A stretch of 8,416 nt of DNA from contig JADZDZ010000209.1 of the NCBI GenBank assembly GCA_020850785.1, positions 1-8,416 of the forward strand. The letters run 5' to 3'. The stretch is from Candidatus Sumerlaeota bacterium. Lineage in GTDB: Bacteria; Sumerlaeota; Sumerlaeia; SLMS01. Shown here piece by piece: positions 1 through 6,531 of the stretch (positions within the stretch are counted from its first letter, which is position 1; each line of letters opens with the position of its first letter). Position numbers and translations under genes: made by a program. The notes beneath the pieces are model-generated. The model saw only the letters and a list, made by a program, of their open reading frames with translations. It did no database searches and was not told where the DNA came from.

Positions 1-1
1 C

Positions 2-1210
2 AACGACACCACGCTGACGATTCACAGGGTGAAGATCATCAATTCGAGCGCGCTCGAACGGCAGCGGCGGCTTTGCGACATCCTCGTGCACCGCGGCATC
101 CTCAAGCGCAGCGTCCTGACGCAGGTTCTGGCGTTGCAGCGCACTGCAGAATCGGACAAGCGACTCGGCCAGATTCTCGCCGAACGCGACATCGGTCCAG
201 ACGAAACGATTCGCGACGTGCTCCGCCTCCAACTGGAGGAGGAAATCTGGAACCTCTTCGGCCTCGATGAAGGGGAATTCCGCTTCGAAACCATCGACGA
301 TGACCGCATCGGCGAAGCGACGCTCCACATGGACATCGAGCCGCTGCTGCTGGAGGGGACGCGCCGCCAGGATGAATGGCGCAAGATCGCGCGCCTTCTT
401 CCATCGGATCGCCTTGTGCCCGCCATGCGCGCCGGCTTCGTGGCAAACACAGATGATGATCGCTTCCGCGTTCATCCCGCCGAATGGCGCGTGCTGGCGC
501 AGATCAACGGCAGCTTCCCGATCCGGGCGATCATCAACCGCAGCGGCCTCGGCCGCTTCGAGGTCTACCAAATCCTCGCGCAACTGCTGAATCACGGCGT
601 CATCGAAATCCGCAAGGAGGACGCTGCGGACGCCAATCGTCCCGCCACCCAGGTTCCTTCACCATCGCCAACCGCCAGTGCGCCCTCCACCTCCATGCGT
701 GGTGTCGGGGGCTTCCTGTCGCGGCTTACAGGCGGGGGAAGCAAAAGTTCGGAGCGTCAGGAAATCCTCTCCTTCACCACCCCGCTTGGTTCCATCGCCT
801 ACTTCATCAACCGCATGACCGACGGCTTCTTTGCCCTGCGCGAGATGAAGCCTCAGGGCGATGATTACCGCGTGGCGGAAATGATCTGGCCCGACCTGCT
901 GGTCAGCTACTGCAAGGCGGACATTATCCGGGTCGTCGGAAATAATGTGAACGCCGACTACGTGGAAAAATTCATGAAGATGTATGAATTCAACGAGGCC
1001 ACGCGCGACTGCTATGAGGACGGCTTGGAGGCGTTGATTCACCTGCTCGATTCCATGTATCGCGTGTTTGCGGCCCGCGTTGGAGATCGTGCTGCGGCGA
1101 AGCTGGTTCGCGACTTGCTCGAAGACATTGGCCCCCGCGTGACCCACACCTACAATCCCGAATTCCGTCTGGACGAACGCGTGCAGAACGCGCTGCGGAT
1201 CGCCGCGTAA
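2..1210 (+). CDS. DUF4388/PATAN-type signalling protein, 5'-truncated by window edge
   Basis: The reading frame is open to the left edge. The first in-frame start inside (GTG at 29) has no well-spaced Shine-Dalgarno, and the residues before it (NDTTLTIHRV) look like the beta-strand part of a DUF4388/PATAN domain, so the true start is probably upstream. Numbering from that GTG, residues 15-77 hold two tandem helical units (RLCDILVHRGIL, then RLGQILAERDIG) resembling the MshEN-like pattern of GspE/PilB-type N-termini. They lead into DEGEFRFE (80-87), a typical DUF4388 ending. Residues about 145-196 (HPAEWRVLAQINGSFPI to LLNHGVIEI) look like the winged-helix-like module often following DUF4388. 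A Ser/Pro/Thr-rich linker (about 206-245) separates this from an unrecognised, mostly helical C-terminal domain (246-393). Known DUF4388 proteins occur in two-component and gliding/polarity networks; a scaffold or adaptor role is inferred. The receiver gene follows after 38 bp on the same strand. Confidence 0.8.
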   Translation, partial: NDTTLTIHRVKIINSSALERQRRLCDILVHRGILKRSVLTQVLALQRTAESDKRLGQILAERDIGPDETIRDVLRLQLEEEIWNLFGLDEGEFRFETIDDDRIGEATLHMDIEPLLLEGTRRQDEWRKIARLLPSDRLVPAMRAGFVANTDDDRFRVHPAEWRVLAQINGSFPIRAIINRSGLGRFEVYQILAQLLNHGVIEIRKEDAADANRPATQVPSPSPTASAPSTSMRGVGGFLSRLTGGGSKSSERQEILSFTTPLGSIAYFINRMTDGFFALREMKPQGDDYRVAEMIWPDLLVSYCKADIIRVVGNNVNADYVEKFMKMYEFNEATRDCYEDGLEALIHLLDSMYRVFAARVGDRAAAKLVRDLLEDIGPRVTHTYNPEFRLDERVQNALRIAA

Positions 1211-1248
1211 CTCCAACCCCTCGACACCAAACCACAGGATCGCATTCC

Positions 1249-2397
1249 ATGGCTGGCGAAAAAATTCTTCTGATCGATTCTTCCGCCGGTGTTCAGGACC
1301 TGGCGAAGGCAGTGATGGAGGAACACGGCTACAAGGTGACAACGGCCAGCAATGGCGTTGCCGCCCTGGCGCATCCGGAGCTGGACAAATTCAGCCTCGT
1401 GCTGCTGGACACCAACCTTGATGGCGTCAACGGCTTCGAGACGGTGACGCAGATTCGCTCCGATGCGGAAACCTTTGGCGTGCCCGTGCTGCTGCTGGTT
1501 CCGGAGGAGGAACATGATCCGCGCCAAAGCCAGAGCCTGCGCGGCGCGAACGGTTTCCTGTGCAAGCCCTTCACTCCCGCGGCGCTGTCCGTGAAGGTGG
1601 AGGAAATGCTGAAGGAAAAGAAGCTGCGCGACCAATCCCACCAGTACCTTGAGGAATCCGCAGACCGCCACATGCAGACGCTGGCGGAACAAAAAATCCA
1701 GCAGGCCGTCGAAAAGAAAATCCAGATCATCGTGGAGCGCGCAATCCAGTCGATCGTTTCCATCATCGACCAGCGCACGCGCCGCGAAGTGGATGCCCGC
1801 GTCACCGCCCTCACCACGGAGAAGGAGCAGGAACTGGTCCGCCTCACCGTGCAGGAAGTTGCTCGCTCCATGGTGGAAAAAATGGCGGAGCGCAAAGTCA
1901 CCGAGGCGATGGAGGCCATCCTCGTCGAAACCACGGAAAAGACCGTGAAGCGCGTCTCCGATGCGATGCTCCCTTCCATGATCCGCGAGCGCCTGAAGGA
2001 AACGCTGGAAAACATGCTGCCGCGCGAAGTGCAGCTTAAGGTTGAAAAGGCCACGCAGGACAAGATGACCGAGTTCGGCGAGGCGCTCGTGAGTGTCCTG
2101 CAGAGCGAGGCGAAGAAGACTGTTCCGCTGGTTGCGAAGGAGAAGCTGCCGGAAATCGCGGAACGTCAGGTGGTTCAGGCGTGCGAGCAACGCATCCCGC
2201 AGCTTGTGAACGCGGAGGCGCGCGGCGCCGTGGCGAACGAACTGAACATACGCATCAAGCCCATGATGGACATGGAGCACAACAAGCTGCGCAAGCTCGT
2301 CATGACGTGGCTGCTTGTCATCATGGTCGTCATCTGCATCGTGCTCGTGGCCATCGGCTTCTTCGGCTACCAATACATCAAGTCGCAGGTGGGCTGA
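1249..2397 (+). CDS. Degenerate response-regulator receiver with long helical region and C-terminal membrane anchor
   Basis: Residues 4-120 form a CheY-like receiver: KILLID (D10), LVLLDTNLDG with phospho-acceptor candidate D54, and CKPF with conserved K106. Two usual features are missing: the second acidic residue after D10 is serine (IDSS), and the switch Thr/Ser before the acidic loop is valine (LLLVPEEE, V84). It may therefore be a pseudo-receiver, or one with altered switching. Residues about 120-345 are charged, amphipathic helix with recurring Glu/Lys/Arg and Val/Ile/Met spacing, probably coiled coil or helical bundle. Residues about 348-376 (KLVMTWLLVIMVVICIVLVA and on) are one strong transmembrane helix, leaving a short tail. 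No DNA-binding output domain is present. The ATG has AGGA at 1236-1239 as a modest ribosome site. It sits between a DUF4388-type gene and a BMC vertex gene, so it may tether signalling or cargo to the inner membrane; that role is inference. Confidence 0.88.
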   Translation: MAGEKILLIDSSAGVQDLAKAVMEEHGYKVTTASNGVAALAHPELDKFSLVLLDTNLDGVNGFETVTQIRSDAETFGVPVLLLVPEEEHDPRQSQSLRGANGFLCKPFTPAALSVKVEEMLKEKKLRDQSHQYLEESADRHMQTLAEQKIQQAVEKKIQIIVERAIQSIVSIIDQRTRREVDARVTALTTEKEQELVRLTVQEVARSMVEKMAERKVTEAMEAILVETTEKTVKRVSDAMLPSMIRERLKETLENMLPREVQLKVEKATQDKMTEFGEALVSVLQSEAKKTVPLVAKEKLPEIAERQVVQACEQRIPQLVNAEARGAVANELNIRIKPMMDMEHNKLRKLVMTWLLVIMVVICIVLVAIGFFGYQYIKSQVG

Positions 2398-2705
2398 TGA
2401 ATTTCGGGCGCGTTGTCGGCACCATCGTTTCCACCAGCAAGGACCCGAACCTTGAGGGCCTGAAGCTGCTGGTCGTGCAGCATGTGAACATGGACATGAA
2501 GGACACGAACACCTTCACCGTCGCGGCCGATGGTGTTGGCGCCGGCATTGGCGAGTATGTGCTGGTCGTCACGGGATCGTCGGCGCGCCTTGGCACGAAC
2601 CTGAAGAACCGCCCCATCGATGCGGGCATCCTTGCGATCGTTGACGCCGTGGAAGTGGAAGGCGACATCATCTACCGCAAGGAAGAGGAAGCGGCGGCGC
2701 GCTAG
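2397..2705 (+). CDS. EutN/CcmL-type bacterial microcompartment vertex (BMC-P) protein
   Basis: The 102-residue product opens MNFGRVVGTIVSTSKDPNLE and continues GLKLLVVQ, then GVGAGIGEYVLVVTGSSAR, and ends in a domain with GILAIVDAVEVEG. This is the EutN/CcmL/PduN pattern in order and at normal length. Family members form pentamers that cap the vertices of icosahedral protein shells. The ATG overlaps the receiver gene's TGA by one base (TGATG), and AGGTGG at 2387-2392 supplies a well-placed ribosome site, so I chose this start over an upstream in-frame one lying inside the preceding gene. Translational coupling to the membrane-anchored receiver is likely. No hexameric BMC-H shell protein or signature enzyme is visible, so this is either a satellite vertex gene, the edge of a locus lying to the left, or a pentamer used outside a shell. 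Family assignment is firm; role is open. Confidence 0.93.
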   Translation: MNFGRVVGTIVSTSKDPNLEGLKLLVVQHVNMDMKDTNTFTVAADGVGAGIGEYVLVVTGSSARLGTNLKNRPIDAGILAIVDAVEVEGDIIYRKEEEAAAR

Positions 2706-2785
2706 CGCCCGCGTCCGCGCGGCAACCAAAAACAATTTCCGCATTCCCGCTTGCGCGCCCGCCCGCGCGCCGGGAACCTCCGCGC

Positions 2786-2970
2786 GTTGGTGCACGAAAG
2801 TGCATAATTAGGAAGCGCCGTGAAAATCGGCCGCGGTCCCGCCGCTGTAAGTGGGGACGATTCGATCCGAAGCCTTCGCGCAACGAGCGCGCGGCATCCA
2901 CTGGTTCACCCATTGAGCTGGGAAGGATGGAACGAATCGCAGGATCCACGAAGCCAGAAGACTAGCCAAC
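2786..2970 (+). promoter_or_regulatory. Cobalamin (vitamin B12) riboswitch aptamer
   Basis: The conserved blocks of the cobalamin riboswitch family (Rfam RF00174) appear in order. A TGCAC-GAAA-GTGCA hairpin lies at 2791-2804, then AGGAAGCGCCGTGAAAATC (2810-2828), CCCGCCGCTGTAA (2838-2850), GCATCCACTGG (2894-2904), CTGGGAAGG (2918-2926), and the B12 box GAAGCCAGAAGACTAGCC (2950-2967). Closing helix P1 pairs GTTGGT (2786-2791) with GCCAAC (2965-2970). A seven-base complement, CGATTCG (2858-2864) with CGAATCG (2933-2939), supports an internal stem. These RNAs bind adenosyl- or other cobalamins and usually repress the downstream gene when B12 is plentiful. The next gene on this strand starts 121 bases later and encodes a secreted protein. 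No clear promoter was found in the short GC-rich stretch between 2706 and 2785. Confidence 0.95.
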
Positions 2971-3010
2971 AATCCACGCGTTGCGGATGGCTTCCGGGAA
3001 AGAAGCGGCC

Positions 3011-3043
3011 GCGGACAGTTTCAAGCTTCCGCTGTATTTTTTT
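3011..3043 (+). terminator. Probable intrinsic terminator acting as riboswitch expression platform
   Basis: GCGGA (3011-3015) and AG (3017-3018) can pair with CT (3026-3027) and TCCGC (3028-3032) around a small loop. A run of seven T follows at 3037-3043, giving the usual hairpin-plus-U-tract shape, though four bases (TGTA) separate the two. An upstream GCGGA at 2983-2987 could compete for the same TCCGC and act as an antiterminator. It lies between the B12 aptamer and the next start codon, where a transcriptional-attenuation platform would be. The stem is short, so confidence is moderate. Confidence 0.55.
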
Positions 3044-3077
3044 CTCATCGTCCATCCCTACGCACATTTCATCTCCG

Positions 3078-3083
3078 AAGGAG
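3078..3083 (+). promoter_or_regulatory. Strong Shine-Dalgarno fixing the start of the secreted protein
   Basis: AAGGAG, within GAAGGAGAGAG, stands eight bases before the ATG at 3092. It decides in favour of that start over an upstream in-frame TTG at 2981, which would put the putative terminator inside the coding sequence and bury the signal peptide. Confidence 0.85.
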
Positions 3084-3091
3084 AGAGACGT

Positions 3092-4285
3092 ATGTTGCGC
3101 AGGACAGTATCATCACGGTTGTTGGTAAAATTCCTCGCGGGGGCCGCGATTGCCGCGCTGCCACTTGTCGCGAAGGCCCAACCGGGCATCGTCACAAGCG
3201 TTGCCAGCGGCTATGACGTGACCACGATTCCGCTTCCCGTCGGCGCGCAGTTCAAGGGCGCCTGGGGAAACCACGCGACGGATCCAAACTTCATCGTTTT
3301 GTACTACAATGACGGCGTGAATGATGTGATTGGAAAGCTGAACATCGCCACCTCCACCATCACGCCGTTGATTTCGGACGTGCAAACGCCGTTGAATTTC
3401 GTGGGGGGTTGCATTCTCCTCAGCGACACGCAGCTTGTTTGGACGGAAAACAGCGACGGCCCCACCCCCACGGAGGATGTCTATATCGCGACCGATGCGG
3501 ACCTTGACGGGTTCGAAGCATCGGAAGTCGTCGCGCTGACAGCGAAGGGATTGAATGTGGACGACGTCACCGGCCAGGCGAACTTCACCGGCTCCCGTCT
3601 TCGCATGATCGACGCGACGGGCATCGGCGGCCTTCAGGCGGGAGATGTACTCGTGCAGACGGCGGACGACGATTTTCTCACCGTGCCCATCGAACCGAGC
3701 GAAGTCTTCGTGATCCGCGGCATCACGACACCGACGCCATCCTTCATTCCCGCCCCCGGCATCACCAACGAGGCCTTCTTTCGCGGCACGGGAGCAAAGG
3801 AGCTGGTCTACGACGGCAGCATTTCCCGCGGGCCGAACCAGTCGTTGATCATCGGCTCCGGGCTGAGTGATTTTTCCACGGCGCGCATCATCGCCGTGCG
3901 CGACGTGAATGCCGATGGGCAGATCAACGAGGCGACGGAGGCGAATTCCCTCGGCGACCTCAACCTCGGCGGCCTCTATGAACTTTCGGCCAACACGGAA
4001 GGGCGCTTGTTCGCATCCTCCGGCGGGAACATCAAGACGGCGCAGATCGACCTCACCAGCGGCGATGTGCTGACGGCGCCGGCGCTGACTTCCATGACAA
4101 ATCTGGTGACCACCTCCTCGTTCTTCCTGGCAGGCGTCCTCGTGGACGATCCCACGCTCCCCTTTGCCCCCAACGGCAACCCTGCCCTTTCAGCGCGCGT
4201 GTTTTTTGCCGACTTCAACGGTGCGGAAATCTACGTGGTTCGGCCCGAACTGCCCTCCAGCGTCAGCGACTGGAACATGTTCTGA
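3092..4285 (+). CDS. Secreted protein of unknown family under cobalamin riboswitch control
   Basis: The 397-residue product starts with a classical Sec signal peptide: basic n-region MLRRTVSSRLLVK, hydrophobic FLAGAAIAALPLV, and probable cleavage after AKA before QPG. I do not recognise the mature family. It is rich in short beta-strand-like stretches (FIVLYYNDG, DVIGKLNIATSTITPL, AEIYVVRPE), which could be a beta-propeller or beta-sandwich. Two EF-hand/dockerin-like loops are visible, DADLDGFEASE and DVNADGQINEATE, suggesting calcium binding. No transmembrane helix or LPXTG motif is seen; the protein ends SVSDWNMF, which could be a short sorting tail. The B12 riboswitch before it suggests repression when cobalamin is abundant. 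A functional parallel would be the surface B12-binding propeller BtuG of Bacteroides, but no homology can be claimed from the sequence alone. Existence as a gene is well supported; function is not known. Confidence 0.85.
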   Translation: MLRRTVSSRLLVKFLAGAAIAALPLVAKAQPGIVTSVASGYDVTTIPLPVGAQFKGAWGNHATDPNFIVLYYNDGVNDVIGKLNIATSTITPLISDVQTPLNFVGGCILLSDTQLVWTENSDGPTPTEDVYIATDADLDGFEASEVVALTAKGLNVDDVTGQANFTGSRLRMIDATGIGGLQAGDVLVQTADDDFLTVPIEPSEVFVIRGITTPTPSFIPAPGITNEAFFRGTGAKELVYDGSISRGPNQSLIIGSGLSDFSTARIIAVRDVNADGQINEATEANSLGDLNLGGLYELSANTEGRLFASSGGNIKTAQIDLTSGDVLTAPALTSMTNLVTTSSFFLAGVLVDDPTLPFAPNGNPALSARVFFADFNGAEIYVVRPELPSSVSDWNMF

Positions 4286-4295
4286 TTAGCGGCGG

Positions 4296-4331
4296 GGTCC
4301 GCGTTTGGGGATTTCCACCCCGACGCGGGCC
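4296..4331 (+). terminator. Strong GC hairpin after the secreted-protein gene, no U tract
   Basis: CCGCGT (4299-4304) pairs with ACGCGG (4323-4328), and GGGG (4307-4310) pairs with CCCC (4318-4321) around ATTTCCA. The outer stem can extend to 4296/4331 with a G-T wobble. It begins ten bases after the TGA. No T run follows, so it is an atypical terminator or an RNA-stabilising 3' end. Confidence 0.45.
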
Positions 4332-4360
4332 TCGCCCCCCTGTCCCCTTCAAAGTTGCCC

Positions 4361-4389
4361 TTGTGGCGCGTTTGGCGAATGGCGATAAT
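4361..4389 (+). promoter_or_regulatory. Possible sigma70-like promoter for the kinase operon
   Basis: TTGTGG (4361-4366) and GATAAT (4384-4389) are separated by 17 bases. The -10 matches five of six consensus bases; the -35 only three. Transcription would begin near 4396, about 40 bases before the kinase ATG. Confidence 0.35.
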
Positions 4390-4437
4390 CATTTTTAGGT
4401 CGGTAATCCACTTCCATCGCCACACCCATTCTCTTTT

Positions 4438-5547
4438 ATGTCTGCACAACCGGATAAGGAGAAGTCCTCGCCGTCATCGAAACCGATGCAGGTAAACGAG
4501 GCCATCCGCAGCGCATTCGACAAACACAACTACGAACTGCTGGGCGAGATTGGCCGCGGCGGCATGGGCGTTGTCTACCTCGGCCAGCACCGCAAGCTGG
4601 GGCGCCGCGTGGCGCTGAAGACACTCACGCCCGACCGCTCCACGAAGGAAAACAGCATCCGCCGTTTTCATCGCGAGGCAAAAACCTTCGCGCAGATTCG
4701 TCATCCGAACATCGCAAACCTATTTGAATTTGAGGATCAGGGTGCCGTTCAGTTTCTGGCACTTGAATATGTGGAGGGCACCGACCTCGAACGCGAGCGC
4801 CGCAAGCGCCGCAAATGGAAGTACGACGAGGTGGCGGAGATCATCGCCAAGCTTTCCGACGCGCTCGACCACACGCACAAGAAGGGCATCCTTCATCGCG
4901 ACATCAAGCCGGGAAACATCCTGATAGAAAAGAACACCAATCGCGTGGTGCTCACGGATTTCGGCCTCGCGAAGGGGGATCAGGACGAATCACTCACGGC
5001 GGCGGGCTTCGCCGTCGGCACTCCCGCGTACATGGCGCCGGAGCAGATCACCGACCAGTTTGGCCTCAAGCCGGACGGACGCGCGGACCTGTTCTCCCTC
5101 GGCACCGTTGCCTACGAAATGCTGACGCACAAGCATCCCTTTCTTGCATCCGATGACTTGAACACCATGCGCAACATTGTGAATGGCAAGGTGACGCCGC
5201 TGCGCGACGTTGATCCCGCCATTCCGCCGGAACTGGCGTGGATTCTTGAGAACATGATGGAAAAGGACCCGAAAAACCGGGTGCCGGACGCCGCGACATT
5301 GTCGCAGCGCCTCAACACGTGGCTTGCAAAATTCCGCTCCGGCGAAGGGGGATTCACGCCCACAACGCCCGTTCCCTACACGCCATTGACTCCCGCGCCC
5401 ACCTCCCGCGCATCAGGCAGCACTCCGCAGCAGGCCCCATCACCCACGCCGGCGCGGATGCCCATCGGCCTGATCATCGGGATCGTCATCGGTGGAGTCG
5501 TTCTGCTGGGCGTTGGCGTCGCCATCGGCGTCGTCCTGTTCAAGTAG
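4438..5547 (+). CDS. PknB-type Ser/Thr protein kinase with C-terminal membrane anchor
   Basis: The 369-residue protein carries a complete Hanks-type kinase domain at about 32-297. It has the glycine loop GRGGMGVVYLG (39-49), VALK with ATP-binding K61, catalytic HRDIKPGNIL (H153, R154, D155, N160), DFG (174-176), GTPAYMAPE (194-202), and ADLFSLG (D217, G222). All key residues are present, so it should be an active RD kinase. A Pro/Thr/Ser-rich linker (about 305-340) leads to one transmembrane helix (about 341-367, IGLIIGIVIGGVVLLGVGVA and on) followed by a single lysine. Unlike PknB it has no external sensor domain, so the signal probably arrives from partner proteins. The ATG lacks a clear Shine-Dalgarno. 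Its stop is directly followed by the next gene's ATG, making the downstream membrane protein the first candidate partner or substrate. Confidence 0.96.
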   Translation: MSAQPDKEKSSPSSKPMQVNEAIRSAFDKHNYELLGEIGRGGMGVVYLGQHRKLGRRVALKTLTPDRSTKENSIRRFHREAKTFAQIRHPNIANLFEFEDQGAVQFLALEYVEGTDLERERRKRRKWKYDEVAEIIAKLSDALDHTHKKGILHRDIKPGNILIEKNTNRVVLTDFGLAKGDQDESLTAAGFAVGTPAYMAPEQITDQFGLKPDGRADLFSLGTVAYEMLTHKHPFLASDDLNTMRNIVNGKVTPLRDVDPAIPPELAWILENMMEKDPKNRVPDAATLSQRLNTWLAKFRSGEGGFTPTTPVPYTPLTPAPTSRASGSTPQQAPSPTPARMPIGLIIGIVIGGVVLLGVGVAIGVVLFK

Positions 5548-6294
5548 ATGTTCGCCGGGATATTTGTCTATACGCTGGTGTGGATGGCGCTGGCAATCGT
5601 TGGCATTTTGCTTCTCTATCGTGTCAGCGATGCGCCCGCCTTCGCCCCCGGCCTTGACGTTTCCGTCAGCATCCTTAGCTGGGTCCCCTGGGTCGTCACC
5701 GCGTGCAAGTGGGGATGGATTGGCTTCGCCGCATGTCTTGCGGGGCAGTTCGTGGCGCTCCAGATTTTTTGCATTCTTCACACGTTCTTCAGCGGCTGTC
5801 GCGGCCCGAAGATTCGCAAGGCGCTCGATCGCATTGTGGGGCCGATGCGCAATCATCTGGGACTGTGGATCACGATCCCCGCGCTTCCGGTTTTCCTCGC
5901 AATTCGCGCGGCGGAGTTGTTCGTCTATCCGCTGCTTGTCTGGACGTTGAACTTCCCGCGCTACAAGCAGCGCGAATGGGTCAACGTTTCGCGCCAAAAA
6001 TTCGAGGGCCTCGTCGGTCATGACCTTGTCTGGTGTCTATACTGCGACTGGATGACCGGCGTGTACTCGCTCGGTGCGGAGTTGCTGCGCAATGTGGAGA
6101 GCTTCTGGTGCCCCATTCGCTTCTACGAAAACAAGAAGTGCGAAAACTGCAGGATCGACTTCCCGGACCTGAAGGAATGGGTCAGCGCCGACGGCAGCAT
6201 GAAGGACGTGAGTGCGCTACTGCTGAAGAAATATCCGCCAAAATCGCGGAAGCCACGCAGTTGGTTCGGGCATCCGGGCCGCAAACGGAAATGA
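5548..6294 (+). CDS. Multi-pass membrane protein with Cys-rich C-terminal tail, unknown function
   Basis: The ATG follows the kinase TAG with no gap and has no Shine-Dalgarno of its own, so translation is probably coupled. The 248-residue product has hydrophobic segments at about 4-24, 43-80 (likely one or two helices) and 103-130. A soluble C-terminal part follows with five cysteines: C163-LY-C166, C188 in SFWCPIRF, and C198-EN-C201. The spacing resembles a zinc ribbon or redox site. The string CxYCDWMTG, later NVESFWCPI, recalls from memory a motif (CxYC...G, then E.YWCPIKHA) in small uncharacterised proteobacterial membrane proteins; I cannot give a family name or confirm the link. The tail ends in a strongly basic stretch (KSRKPRSWFGHPGRKRK). 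Pairing with the kinase suggests a regulated or sensing membrane partner; this is inference. Confidence 0.82.
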   Translation: MFAGIFVYTLVWMALAIVGILLLYRVSDAPAFAPGLDVSVSILSWVPWVVTACKWGWIGFAACLAGQFVALQIFCILHTFFSGCRGPKIRKALDRIVGPMRNHLGLWITIPALPVFLAIRAAELFVYPLLVWTLNFPRYKQREWVNVSRQKFEGLVGHDLVWCLYCDWMTGVYSLGAELLRNVESFWCPIRFYENKKCENCRIDFPDLKEWVSADGSMKDVSALLLKKYPPKSRKPRSWFGHPGRKRK

Positions 6295-6301
6295 GATGAC
6301 A

Positions 6302-6322
6302 ACACAGGCATCATGCCCGTGT
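6302..6322. repeat. Near-perfect inverted repeat after the membrane-protein gene
   Basis: ACACAGGCAT (6302-6311) and ATGCCCGTGT (6313-6322) are complementary except at one position, which is a G-U pair when read from the minus strand. It begins eight bases after the stop codon. It may act as a weak transcription end or be part of a dispersed REP-like element. There is no T run. Confidence 0.6.
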
Positions 6323-6357
6323 GAGCGTGGAGCAGTTGCTTCCCAAGTGCCAGAGAC

Positions 6358-6380
6358 GTACCCGTCCCGCCTGACCCATG
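6358..6380 (-). repeat. Dispersed GGGACGGGTAC repeat, inverted copy
   Basis: Read on the minus strand, these 23 bases match 6655-6677 at 21 positions: CATGGG, then CAG, then CGGGACGGGTAC, differing only at the seventh and eleventh bases. It is the only inverted full-length copy of the core. Confidence 0.75.
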
Positions 6381-6472
6381 TTGATCTGGGCGGTAGTGTT
6401 GTGCATGAGTGTGTTTCCCATTTTCTGTGGAGGCGGGCTGATGCGCGGTGTTTCGGATTTGCTTTGGCGGGA

Positions 6473-6485
6473 GCGGGACGGGTAC
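6473..6485 (+). repeat. Partial copy of the GGGACGGGTAC repeat
   Basis: GCGGGACGGGTAC is the exact reverse complement of 6358-6370, so these two sites could also form a long-range hairpin. The sequence before it does not match the longer copies. Confidence 0.6.
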
Positions 6486-6531
6486 GGCGGACACCGCGCG
6501 AGTACGCGGAAGAACAGAGGGGCGGAAATTT

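Noticed and set aside
1150..2373. Long minus-strand open frame opposite the receiver gene
   Set aside because: It is a His/Leu/Arg-rich shadow produced by GC-rich codons of the real gene; there is no recognisable motif.
2181..2396. N-terminal extension of the BMC vertex protein
   Set aside because: It lies wholly inside the receiver gene; the family's conserved N-terminus begins exactly at the ATG at 2397.
2753..2770. GC-only inverted repeat after the BMC vertex gene as a terminator
   Set aside because: The GCGCG/CGCGC match is low-complexity, has several registers and no T run follows.
2981..3091. Upstream in-frame extension of the secreted protein from a TTG
   Set aside because: It would run through the putative terminator and place 37 residues before the signal peptide; the ATG at 3092 has a strong ribosome site.
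2820..3128. Open frame of about 102 codons across the riboswitch region
   Set aside because: It overlaps the conserved B12 aptamer and the true start of the secreted protein, and its product looks like random translation.
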